A DNA stretch of 64,000 nt from Macrocystis pyrifera (taxonomy: Eukaryota; Sar; Phaeophyceae; Laminariales; Laminariaceae). A model generated the notes under the pieces. The model ran no database searches and was not told the DNA's origin. It was given only the letters and a program-made list of their open reading frames with translations. Below, piece by piece: positions 47,252 to 59,500 of this stretch. Where the stretch lies: NCBI GenBank assembly GCA_031763025.1, contig JASSKH010000009.1, forward strand, positions 7,597,805-7,661,804, in the 5' to 3' direction. The position numbers and the translations under genes are program-made. Numbering within the stretch: position 1 is the stretch's first letter; every line of letters starts with the position of its first letter.

Positions 47252-48782
47252 TCAGCATCACGGACCTGGGGGGTCCCCACCGAGGCAGTTGCCTTCGATA
47301 GTGCAATATATGGCCCACGTGTCCCATTCAGCCTTGCATGGTGCTGGATTGGGGAAAATCGTCGGCGCACCGATCATGTCAACACGCGTCCACTGGTTGT
47401 TTTGGCGCGTTGACACTACATCATAAGAGGCTGTTAAGAAGTGCGTCGTGCCTCCGTATCCCATTGTGCGGGGAATTTTCGTTTGTGTGCTGTCCATTGG
47501 TGTGTGCACTGTCCACCGCTGTCTACGACAGGGTACGACATGTTGGTGAACGTAACTGGATGTGCGCGCGTAGTTGTGTTCTGTCCGTTCCGCCTCGTCG
47601 TGGCACGTCACTGTAAGCTGACGGGATATATATATATATATATTATATATGCGTTAATTGGCGCACACTGCTGTTCAGCGAAAATGTACGAAAACGCCTT
47701 GAGCCGGAAGAACAATTTCACCAAGTACGACACGCATAGGACATTTTTGTTTGCGACGGATTCGTTAGAACCTGCACCTTGTACATATAGCCGTTTGCAT
47801 CGAAGCACTTGATGCGTATGGATCCGTGGTGATAAAAAGGATGCCTTTCTGCTTTGCCTTGACAATAATCAAGTTATTAGTTATAATGAGTCACAGCACG
47901 AGCCGATTGGGTCCTACTGAAATTGATTCCGCATTCCGCGATAGGTGCCGTCTGAGGAAGTAGGGTCCAGCTACTGCATATATATATCTAGTCGGGGTTT
48001 GCTGTCCTCGACATTCTACAGTAGGGAATATATATTTGGACGATACCACTTGGGTGGTCTTGTGAGTTATTATTGCCAGGGTTGAGCGTGACCGCGAGGG
48101 AGGTCCCTGCGGTCAGAGGTCTGTACGCTATCTGCTGAGTGAGAGTTGTCTATGTGAGCGAGAGCGGGCGAGTAAATATCACTTTTGCATTGTGCTCCTT
48201 GCTGTCACTAGCGTATGTGTGTTCAATAGTGCCTAGCTTCGGGCGTCTGCGACGATGGCATGGTGTTGTTGCATGCAAGTAAGGTAGCGCATGATCAGCA
48301 AACCGGCTTTCCACTAAATGGTCAGTATTCTCGCAAATGCTGTTGGTTCCAACAGATGCTGTTGATCGTTAGCCATGATTCATCGCACTTCGGTCCAGTT
48401 TGTATCATTTCCAAAGAGTGCTGGCAATCGTTGGCCATGAATGGCATTTTCGGCAAGTTCTCAAATAAGTGCTGTTGGTCATTGGATGGAAAGCGGCACA
48501 TCACTGTAGTCGAGGTTCGATCGATTCCATCAAGTTCTGGTTATCGCTTGTCATGACCAGGAGCTTGGTTTGGACTTACGTTGCGAGGCGCGCCGTGCAG
48601 TGGCCGTGGCTCCGAGCTGCCGACTATGCCGAGCCGGTCCCCCTACCAATCCTCGATGGGTGAGACTTTGCTTCCGGCTTCATTACAATTCAGATTGATA
48701 ATCCGGCATCCTATTGGTCAAATGCTAAAGTGCAGTGCAGCGGAATTACACCACGAACTTGCATCCAACATCGCAGAGCAAT

Positions 48783-48850
48783 CCGCAGCAGCGCGGCAGC
48801 AGCAGCAAAAAATACCAGCAGCAGCAGCAGTAGCATCAGCATCGTCAGCA
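48783..48850 (+). repeat. Imperfect CAG-rich triplet tract (C-D spacer)
   Basis: Counterpart of 7085-7165 and 23937-24000. Confidence 0.75.
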
Positions 48851-49139
48851 GAATACTGGGTCTCTTGCCGCGCCGAGCCGTGGCCGTGGCCCAATCAAGA
48901 ACTCCCGACGAGTTCTAACAGCCATCTAGCCAGTCTTGCTGCTGATCTACAATTTTGAATCACAGTCCTGGCAGCTGATTGGTTGACAATAATACATGCC
49001 AAAGGCCGCTGGGTCATTGTACTTTCTAGATGACTGGTGCTGTTCGTGTTCCACCGTATCTTGGGGGAGATTGGATCTCACCCCTTGACGTGGAATACCT
49101 CCATATCTCTACAACTCCGACCAACCGAGGACAAAAACG

Positions 49140-50200
49140 TCCTTCCCCCAGGTCGAATCCGCCCAGCACGGTGCACAAGCCCCACCACTATCGGCCCATC
49201 ACTGTTTGGCTGAGGCTCATGGAGCCAGCGACACTCGGGAACGATAAGACCCCATCCCCAGATCATAAACCCTTCGACACATCTACAACTCTGACAACCC
49301 AGGTCAGAAACGAACATTTCTCGGGTCGATATCACCCCGCAAGGTGTGGAAACCCCAACCCTACTAACTATCAGGTGCTATTTGATTTATGGTTAGATGG
49401 GGCTCATGGAGCCAGGGCGCGACGAGATTTCCCCTCGGGATAACGTCGAGGTCCCGCAGCACAAGGGGAAGATAAGTTCCCATCCTCGGACAACAAATCC
49501 TTCCGTATATCTACAACTTCAATAATCCGAGGACAAAAACGGACAAATCCGCGGTGGATATACCGCCTCGCAAGGTGTGGAAACCCCAACGGCACCGGTT
49601 GATTTTTGATTTGGCAGGGTCGATAGAGCTAGCGCGCGGCGAGAGTTGTCCCACCGGACATTGTTGAGGTTTCGTCGCACCCGGGGACGATACAAGGACT
49701 ATCCCCGGATCGTAGCTGTTTCCATAGATCATCAACTCGAACAACCAGTGGACGAAAACGGATATCCCCCGGGTCGATACCGCCGGTAAGGTATGGAAAC
49801 CTCATCCCCACTGGCCCCATTGACTGATTTTATGATTTTGGTGGGAGTCATCGTAGAGCTATCGTGCGGCGAGAGTTTCCTCACGGGACAAGTCGAGGTT
49901 CCGCAGTTCACTCACGGAGACGATAAGACCCGTACCTGGGCCAGAAATCCTTCCATATATACGCAACTCAAACAACTCGGGGACGAAAACGGACACCTCA
50001 AGGTTTGATATCGCCACGGAAGGTGTGAAAACCCAAATTCTACTTGATGATCTCAGGTTCAGCTGGGAGTCATAGTCGATGTCCCCGCCGAACCCGGGCA
50101 TGAGTCGGGCCCCACCTCCGGATCAGAAAGCCTTGCGGACATGCACAACCCCAGCGACAAAAAACGGGCATCCCTCGGGTCGATACCCCCCTGCGCGGTG
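49140..50200. repeat. Degenerate tandem repeat array, about 215-235 bp period (C-D spacer)
   Basis: Markers near 49149, 49326, 49556, 49770, 50005 and 50180 (partial). It has one unit fewer than the B-C array, as expected if arrays gain and lose units by unequal exchange. Confidence 0.75.
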
Positions 50201-50804
50201 GTCCTTACCTTTTTTTCTGTGCAGGAGTGTGGTCCATCACGAGGGGTACTACCAAACGAGGTATGTATCCACTGCTATTGCCAACGCAGAACAATCACCA
50301 CGGGCGGAGCCGTGGCTGTACCGCTAGTGACATAAACAATTACAAATTTATTAACCTCGACAAGTCAACCAAGACCGCTACTACTATGAGTGCCCTCGTG
50401 TCATGTAGTCACGAGTCGAGAGCAAACACTATATTCGAATGTATGGTCACCTAAAATGAAAAAAACTACAACACCCCGATTTACGTCGATAACCCTTAAA
50501 GCCACGGAGGCACCCAAGCGTCTCCTGGTCCCCGGGTCTCCAGTCACTCCAATATCTACTGTATGTAGATGCTTTATCACAACACAAAAGCACGTCCCTA
50601 GTTTAACACGCTGCGTTGAGAACTTCACTGGACAGCGACCATGACTTGATAGACGTTCATGACAACAACTTGTGTTTCGCTTGAGAGGGGTCTCTGGCCT
50701 GTTCTCAGTTCTCAACAGAGGCCGACATAGAGGTGCTGCAGTGGTCGAAATTGGTGGAAATATGGGGAGTACGAATGAGACAACAAAACAACCCCCAACT
50801 GAAC

Positions 50805-51133
50805 GTTTGCATCTCACTTGCGGACAGCTACAGCCCCCCACAGGCAACTACAGCCCGCGAATCGACGGATGCTCCTGATGGGATGTGTGAGGGTATTGGA
50901 TGCACCAGATGGCAGTCGTAGGCAACCAGAGACGACTCACGAGGTACTTTGGGGTACTCGGAAGTTTATAGCGAGTAGCACAAAAAGCTCGCAAGAACTC
51001 TCAAATGTTTCATTTCACGCAAGGGAGCATCGGACAATGGCTACATCACCGATGAAGCAACGACCTTCACCATATTAATTATGTTCTGCAGACGGATGAC
51101 TAAACTCTTGAGGAGTCGTCGTCGAAGACGCTG
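50805..51133. other. Conserved intergenic block upstream of copy D
   Basis: Counterpart of 9118-9440 and 26173-26506. It continues directly into GGGAGGAGAAACTTCG, which is the empty target site for the Gypsy element. Confidence 0.45.
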
Positions 51134-52029
51134 CGGGAGGAGAAACTTCGTTTCCATAACGGGTAGCAAGTTATTGGGCCCAAAAAAGAACGAAAAAAAG
51201 CTTGGGATTATTTTATAAATTTTGAAATACGTCAGCTGTGAGTTCGACTGATTAAATAGCTGATACTCAACTTTGCAAGCTGCGTAATACGCCTCGTCTA
51301 TATTCCATTTTTACCTAATTTTACAATTATTGTGATAACCGAACGCGCGTATTTTATGTGTGATTCCTTGTCAAAGATATAGGCCGGCGGCTCCCCTGGA
51401 TGCTGTATTGTAAATTCGCATCAACTCCTAGAATTCTGCAACTGCAACTACAGCAACTCACAGCTGACGTATTTCAAAATTTATAAAACTACAGCAGTAG
51501 GACCAAATACGGATCTTGGTTGCAAATCCCTTACTCTGATTTCCAATCGTCTGCATATGTTGCCGAAACACGTACGTACGTACGCGTGGGTACTTGACGA
51601 CGCATTCCGGAGGATGTTTTTAGTAGCATCCCCCTAAAGTGTTGATTTTTATTTCGCCGTCTGCTCACAAGACTTCGAACAATTGCCAAATCTCGTTACA
51701 TACAGCTCTGTTAAAAGAACACTGTTCAGCGACGTGTTCCCCTTGTTGACGCGGCCATGCGGATATGTTTAGCGCCGAGTAATGCATCGTATAAATTGTC
51801 TGAGGGCCCAAAGGTGGTATGGTATGCATACTGTTGGACAACCAGAGCGTACTCATGTTATGGGTGTTTTGACCTGTCTGCATAGTACTGCGATCTACGC
51901 AGAGGTGGACCGCGCACGTGTTCAAAGCAATACGACTGACGGTTGGCACCTAACAACTGCATTCAGGGTGTGTCTGCCGCGACAAATGTCGATAGTCCGA
52001 GGAAATTAGGTATCCCGCTTACTTTGCAC

Positions 52030-52212
52030 TGACGTACGTGACAGTAGTAATAGTTGTAGTGGTAGCAGTAGTGGTAGTAGCAACAGCACGCGTAGTATAG
52101 CAGTAGTAGCAGTAGCAGTAGCAGCAGTAGGGTACTGGGGCAGTAGGAGCGGCAGTAGTGTTACTGGAAATAGCAACAACAGCAGCAGTAGCGATAACGC
52201 TACTGTAAGTGG
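52030..52212. repeat. GTA/GCA triplet microsatellite (unit D)
   Basis: Counterpart of 10293-10470 and 32918-33095. Confidence 0.8.
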
Positions 52213-52213
52213 T

Positions 52214-52333
52214 ATTACGGGGCACCATACAGCAGTAAATAGGACTAAGTACTGTCAATTAAAAATGGGAAATACATACCTGGTAGTTTTTTTTTGTGTG
52301 TATCGTAGGTGCTATTTCCGGTGGTCTCCCTTA
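52214..52333. mobile_element. Old small inverted-repeat element inside the microsatellite (unit D)
   Basis: Counterpart of 10472-10582 and 33097-33210, starting ATTACGGGGCACCATAC and ending GGTGGTCTCCCTT. It has a few extra bases (ACATACCTGGTAG) in the middle. Ends are approximate. Confidence 0.5.
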
Positions 52334-52337
52334 ATAT

Positions 52338-52475
52338 TAATAGTAGCGGGAGTAGTTGTAGGGGTAATAGTAGCAGTATCAGTAGCAGTGGCAGCAAGAA
52401 GAGGGGCAGTAGTAGCGGGAGTAGTAGTAGTAGCTGTACAATAGGAAGTAGTACCACTACAGTAGTAGTAGCAGT
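52338..52475. repeat. GTA/AGT triplet microsatellite, distal part (unit D)
   Basis: Counterpart of 10583-10730 and 33225-33360. Confidence 0.75.
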
Positions 52476-53335
52476 TATATTGATGCGCGGAATGGCCTTC
52501 AATTTCAACCACTCAATAAATTCCAAAAAAAAAGAAGAGAGCCAAGAGGAACAAAACAAGTAAAAAACTATGGAGCGCACGCATGTCGACTACAACCGTC
52601 GAACCCCAATAAAAATATTCAGAAGTACTTATGGCGGAACAGAAATCCATCGTTCGTGCATGCCGTCTCGTTAAGTGACCACCGAAATACAAACCTAGGT
52701 ACCAGTTAAATGCACTATTATTATTGTTCCTTTTGCCGTCTGACGATGGCAGCACTTGTTTCAATCACACGATCCACAAATAAAAGTGTAACTATTAAAA
52801 CTACCGTATTAGAGTCCAAAACAACTTAAAACATGGAAGGTGCTATCGATCGGACCCGAATACTTGACAATATATGGTAAAAACTTACAATATTGCAATA
52901 CCCCTTATGAATGACTCTATCGACTCCTAATCGACATCTCACCCATCAAATCGGACCTGATTTACACGTCGTATTTGTATTTGATTGGTTTCATCCATCC
53001 ATACCCCTGTTTTTCCAGTGTATGTATCTGGTTAGTGTTTTTGTAACAGCAGCGACAACAAAAATTAGACAGTAAAAATAACATGGCTTCAGGGACGCAT
53101 GCGCACAGCTAATATTTTGTGCCGCCGCTTTGAATGACCCGCGCGGCGGTAAAATAACATGACACGGTGGTAGAACAGAGAAGAAAACGCGAAGAGATCA
53201 TCAGCACCTTCCGGGAATACCTTTTACCTCTTACAAATTACTACCGGTAGAGCCGCGCTTCTTCCTCAAGCAGGCGCCCCTCCCCCCCCCCCCTCCTTCA
53301 CACTGCCACGACCAACCACCGCACCGAGGAGCACC

Positions 53336-53336
<1 letters not shown>

Positions 53337-53381
<45 letters not shown>
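53337..53381 (+). repeat. CAG repeat upstream of copy D
   Basis: About 15 pure CAG units, 160 bp before the proposed ATG at 53542. Confidence 0.9.
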
Positions 53382-53382
<1 letters not shown>

Positions 53383-53541
53383 CCTTCTTCTCGCGTGCCT
53401 CCCATTCAGTGTCTTGACCGCCATCTTCTTACACCAACAAGCTCTGAGAACAGCATCAATCTAAGTATCTACAAGCGGGTTCGGCATCTCTACTGCGGCG
53501 ACCAGCAGCATCAAACGAAGAGCGTGCACACGCGCCTCGTC

Positions 53542-56500
53542 ATGAAGGTGGGACTTTTACTCTACGTAATGAAGGTTACACGGGGACGCGTATAACTATA
53601 GCAGCAGTACTATTATATTGGAAGCGTTGGAAGGTCTTTTGGGTACAGGTATCGATAGCGCAGTGAGTGCCGAGCTGTTGTTGCCTCAGATAATTGCCAC
53701 AGCCTCCGGCCGGACATTGCACATGGAACGCGTCTACATTCATTGATAGCGTCGTGAGTCTCTCCGACGCGGGTGTGCGCTGCGTACTACTGCAGTACGT
53801 GCTTGAAGAGATGCCCGTGCCGCCCTGGTACTCGTATGTACACAAGTAAGTCTATGAGCGTTTCGTGTTTCCGCCAGAAATTAGTTTCATCAACAATAAT
53901 ACCTGCTGTTATATACCACGTACACAAACCACGCAAAGCAATATGCCAATTTCGAAGACCCCTGCTACCAAACGAGCGCGGCGTTGATGTTTTTGAATAC
54001 ATCTTTTTTTCTCGGAGACCAGGCGAGGGGTAGTACCGATGTCTGTCTTCACAGGAGCAGAACGTGAAAGGCAAGAAGGCAGCGACTACAAGCATACACC
54101 GCAATATTCCCGTTTAGATTACAGTAGTCCGAATCTCGTAAATAAAGCTGGATTCAGCAGTACAGTATACTGTTTGCTATATTGTCAACACCCCCACTCT
54201 CCCCCCGGCGCTCCACAACATGCTCGCGTTGCCAAAGCCACTGTTTATATTCAATGAAGTACGCTTGCCCTGCCCAGCGTGGCGTCCCACACTCGTCATT
54301 TTCTCCCCATGATCATGAATGCACCACAGTGGGTCGCGTTTGCTTTATGTGCCTTGTGTTCCGCATGCGCAATCTTTTCCTGGGACTATTATGAACTACG
54401 ACAGACTTTCGTCGGGTTGACTGCCCTGCTGGCGGCCTTTCCTCCTTGCCTCGGCACCGGGGACCTCAACGAAGTCCAAGCAACACAGCCTCTGCTCAGC
54501 GGCAACGTGTGCAGGGTCCGGGATTCCCTCGACTTCCTAGACGTGAGTGCGCTGCTTTATTCTGGTTGACACTTGACTGGCAAGCTTGTCGATAGCAATT
54601 TCAGATTTACATGGAGTACCTAGTTAGGATCAAACGACTGTAACTTGTAGTAGTCTACACTGAGCTACCTGGTACACAGTACGTACAGTATTAATAGTAG
54701 ATGGTATAGGCGGTCTACAGCCCAAGCACGTACGGGTATGTATAGAGAGTGCCGTGAGAGCACACGACAGCTGTTACAGCTGTTCCGGGTATAATTATTG
54801 CGTTCCAAGTTTACCCCGGGTTCCACGTGAACTCGTTTGTGTTGTTTTTACGTACATACGGCGTCATTTCTTATGATGCCACTGCTGCTGTGATGTTGTG
54901 TTGTATGTGTGGTTTGTGTGTGGTAAACGTTTAATTTCCCAGGGTGAACGTTGTCCTTGCCGGGTGATGGAACAAAATTAATTGTCCAATCTGGAGGATG
55001 GAAGCTTACTGTAGTGTTGTTTCGTACAGATTTCGCACATCGCGCTTGCTGTTCTATTGCTTCACACGGAATCCCCAATCCACCACCAATGAAATGCCAC
55101 CCGTATGTGATACTCAAAATATACTACCAGTACTGCATACGGTAGCACAAGGCATGTAATATGCACTGGTACAGCACAGTGCGCGACCCAGTCACTACTA
55201 TTAATAGTAGTATCACATTTCGACAAACCAAGGCTCGCGGCTTGCTGTGGTGTCAACGTTTACCATAGGCTCTCAAAAAGCTATATTATTCCACTTATAT
55301 ATGTACCGGCAGGATTCAGAGTGGCGTTCCTCGCCTAGCACAAATGCTCACGTACTTATGTTAATTATCAAGTTGAAAGAAAAACTTGCAGCCTGAAATT
55401 GTTAAGGAGCAAATCCTCAGCAAATGAATGTCGCCTACTGTACAAACTCAGGGATGAATGGTTCGCGAACGGCCTCGCAGAAACGGATGCGAGGTTCTCT
55501 GAGTATATGTGCTTTCTTTTAGAGGATTGGCAGCAGTCCCTAAATAGCTACCGAAGCGCCCCCATTTATGTATGCAAAACCGTTCCAGACCTCGCCTTTT
55601 GATGTGTTGTCACAAGGGCATGGTGCTGATCCATCCTCTAGCGCAACCGCTTTTCTGCGGTGTATGACGGTCCCTATTGAGTGGGTTATGTTGAAGTTTC
55701 AACTATTGTTTTAGCACACACAGTCCTCCCGTCTTGCGGACAAGTTACTATTAATAGTACAGTAGTTGGAATTAGACTGAAACAATTGTGTCTGCACAGT
55801 GAAGACACGGTCACCCAAGCTTGCTGGCCACTGTAGTAACTTACAATGGCGATTTGTTCCTGCTGCACCATGCTTGAATACGTCTACAGCCAGTGGCCCG
55901 CGCGACGGTGACCCTCAAGAAGCGCCTTGCCATAGCTCAGAACGAGTTCGCGGTGGGACCGACTTGCCACATCACCAATGGCGACGAGAAAAATGTCCCG
56001 CTGTTCGCTGGGCAGTACCACAAGTCGCTTCCGCACGACAAGTTCGGACAGGTACGCGGTAGTGTACTGTCGTGTACTGGATTACGAATATGGTAGTGCT
56101 GTAGGACGAACAGTGTTTTGAACATTGTTATGAACTCTGACTGCATTATGACGAACTCTTGTCAATAAGCATTGTTTCATTGCTATTAACATGAACTTGG
56201 TTATGAACGTTTCGGTCAAGATTCCTGCTGTGTATGCCGTGGGGCGTGCCGGATATCAAAGCCAGCCACCTGTGCACAGATCCTCCACTAAGCTGTGAAG
56301 GGCGGATCCTTTAGTGGCACCTACAGTAGTACCCATGTATGCGATAATTATTAATAATTCGCGAATTTCTGCATTTAAGGTCCCCTTCTGCGACACATGT
56401 CACCGTCATCCGTCTAGGAAGTCCGTCGCAGCACTACGGGGACCATCGTGCTGGGCTCAACTCGCAAATAGATAGCTGCTTGTGTTGCGCTTCAGATACC

Positions 56501-59500
56501 CTCACTCGTCCTTACCCCTTTAGCTTGGCGACGTCGCTCTAAAACACGCCTCTCACTGCGTAAGCTATACAGCCAGGGTACCGTTCTTGTTTTTTGGGTG
56601 GTTACCACGGCTGGCGGTCGAGTTAGATGGTTTTTGTGAGGGGAAAACTTTACTCCGCACAAGGGAGATGATCGTATCACGTAGTGTGTATATTGTGAGG
56701 CACCCACGAGGCAGTTACATAGTAAACCCATTGCTGTCTCTGGATGTGGCCACAGCCAGGAAATGAGTCAATTCAATAACACTGTCATCTATATGAACCC
56801 CCCCCCCCGTCTCAAACGCGGTTCTTAGTAGGATACAGCTCATTCTTCATGCGACTCGCCCAACACCCCACGGCGCGTCGTGCTCACTGCACGTAACATC
56901 TACCTGGTCGGTGAAAACCCGACGTGCTCCGTCCCTGTATTGTAGGGATGCGAGGGTCTATGATCATGCGACTGCGGCCATGTATGACAACAAGTACACC
57001 CCCCTTGAGCCTATGAACGATGTGGCTCGTGAGAGTGATGCTGTAATCATCATTGGACTGTACAGTACTAGGTTCGTCACGTCCCCCCTGTAAAGTCCCT
57101 AACGGCGTAAGGAGGAGGAACGAGGTTGGAAATCATAGGGGAACGCTCAGTTTATGCAGAAGGAAAACGGATCCTATATCGATAAAATACCCCGTCACTT
57201 CTGCTACCAATCGCATTGAAGTACAGTGCGTCAGTGATACGCTTTCATCTACAGTAGTACCGTCTCCCTCGAACGGGCAAAGTTTCAAATGTGTTGTATG
57301 TATGAAATTCAGTGCAGTAAATTCGATGTCGTTCTCCTTTCGGTAGAATAAGACTACCGGCATACGAATCAATCATGCGAACCCCTTTCAACCGCCTACT
57401 TCCAGCACCTCCAGCCCCCTCAAAATGAAAGCACCCCTATATACTGCTTTTGTTGTCGGGCGCGAACGGCGGTTCTATGTGCTCTTGTTACAACAGGTTG
57501 ACCCGGCCGACTACCGGAAGTTGCTTGACTGCGTGTTTACGAGCGACATCAACGTGTGCGAGGAGGTGCCCTCTGGGGCCGCCGGACCTGGCGGGGCTAA
57601 GCTGACCAACCCGCTCGGCGGCACAGCGCACCAAGTTACTGGTGCCGACAGGTATTTACGAGCGTGCGCACATGGGTCGATTGTCTCACACTTGCAACTC
57701 AGATAACTATGCTTCTGAACGTACAAGGTACCGGATACAACTTCCGGACGATGCTGGCTTGATCGCAAGCGGTGCGTGAAATAGCGCAGTCTGGTTGTTA
57801 CCACCGTTGTGGTGTGATGGACATGACGGTCAAGGTTGCCTTTGGATATTCAACAGTGAGAATTAAAATGTACTCCCTCCCCCGCCTTCTTCAATCATCA
57901 CCGCGTTAATCGTTTAATCAAGTGCTGTTTTTGGTCCTACCCGCCTGCGCCTTCTTCAATCAACACCGCGTTAATCGTTTAATCAAGTGCTGTTTTTGGT
58001 CCTACCCGCCTGACTGTCGATGCATATCCTCCGGCGTCCTGACCATCATTATCGGCAATCTGGTGATTCAACAGCGACAGTGTCTCTTCATCACCACGCC
58101 CGACAGCCTCCTCTCCGAAAGGCTGGTGAGCCGTCTTTGCTACTGATCTATAGTGACCGAGCATACTAATCGCGTGCTTTTTGGGAAAAGCGGGCTTCGA
58201 CCGTGCCTGAGTGTCTATTTCTGTGTTTGTCGCTGCTTGTGAGTGCGCCTGCCTGCCGTACTGCAGATGTGTCATACGCCGTTGAATACATTCTTGTTGT
58301 TCCTCCTTCCTTGCGTTGATGCGATACCACATGACCGTGTAGGCCGCCCAGCAGACAGAGGTTTACTGGATGGCCCTGACCAGGGACATCCCCTTCTCGC
58401 AATACGGCAAAGACGGGCTCGTTCGAGTCGCCGCAGGTAAGCCACACCGCATGGACACGTAGCTCCTAGCTAGGTGTATTTCGTAGAGACCGGAAGTGAT
58501 CTTCGTGAGTACGGAATCGATAATCACTGGATCACTCGCCATTCTACCACCAGTAAGCTTACACACATATCCTTCTCGAAACAATCAACAGTGTACACAT
58601 ACCGCATAAACGACGAATCCTACGACAGGAATGCTGTATCACGCTTGGCCTAATATTCGTGTCTGACGGGACTCCTCAACTCAATATTTACCCCGCATCG
58701 TCGGAACACCATTGTAGAGTTTTTCATCTCTGTTCCAGTAGTTAAATACATTAAGGCTGTGGGATTGTTCAACTGAGCAAACTCGCATTGTTTGTCCAAG
58801 TCAGTGTTTGGGTGAAGGATGTACGTGTATCTCCTGAGATAAGCAGCCTCCGAACACGTAGGTGCATTCTTACCTTAGCATGTGTCTAACCCTCAGCACT
58901 TTCCACGCTCCCCTCTCCGATGCTTGCTTGGAACTCGATCAGAGAACTTGCAGGCCCTACCTGACTTCACCGGGCTGAGCATCCCAAGGAGCGCGGACGG
59001 AACGATCGACCCTGTCACCCAACTGTTCCGGACGGAATGGCCGGGTGTAACCACCGGTCCTGTGGTTTCTCAGTTCATGCTGTCGGACTTCCCGATTGAT
59101 TCTATCGTGGTGCCGCCTAAGGCGGTCACCCTTTTCCCGGGGATGGACTACATGACGGCCTTCCAGCCGTGGCTCGATGTGCAGGTGGGCATATAGGTGT
59201 GGTGTGTATGCTGTATTGCTAGGTTTTAGACGGCTCAGAGTGAGACGGCCCCTACCTTTCATTCACGCTGAGTGTGCGCTCGGGAGAATATATTCGGCTA
59301 GACTTGGGCAGCACCCTACACATGCGAAGTACATCTGTGGGGTTTGTGTTGTTGGGTCTATATGGAAGGGTGGTTGTCAAGCGCCAACGTTCGGAGCACA
59401 CTGGCATTCGGGCAGAACCCGCTATCACATTCTCCTGGTATTCTGAAATCTAGCTAGAGGCCCTATTCTGTCTGCAGGTGCATATTAGTTGCACGAAAAA

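Larger units (their letters stand above)
47252..53541. other. Intergenic region between copies C and D
   Basis: This is the cleanest example of the unit spacer, 6290 bp without any of the private insertions seen in other spacers. It contains the CAG-rich tract, repeat array, conserved block, microsatellites with the old inverted-repeat element, and the CAG tract before copy D. Elsewhere I see no gene. About 51210-51480 contains a stretch (TTTGAAATACGTCAGCTGTG and, inverted, CAGCTGACGTATTTCAAA near 51460) that forms a loose foldback not obvious in unit C. Confidence 0.65.
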
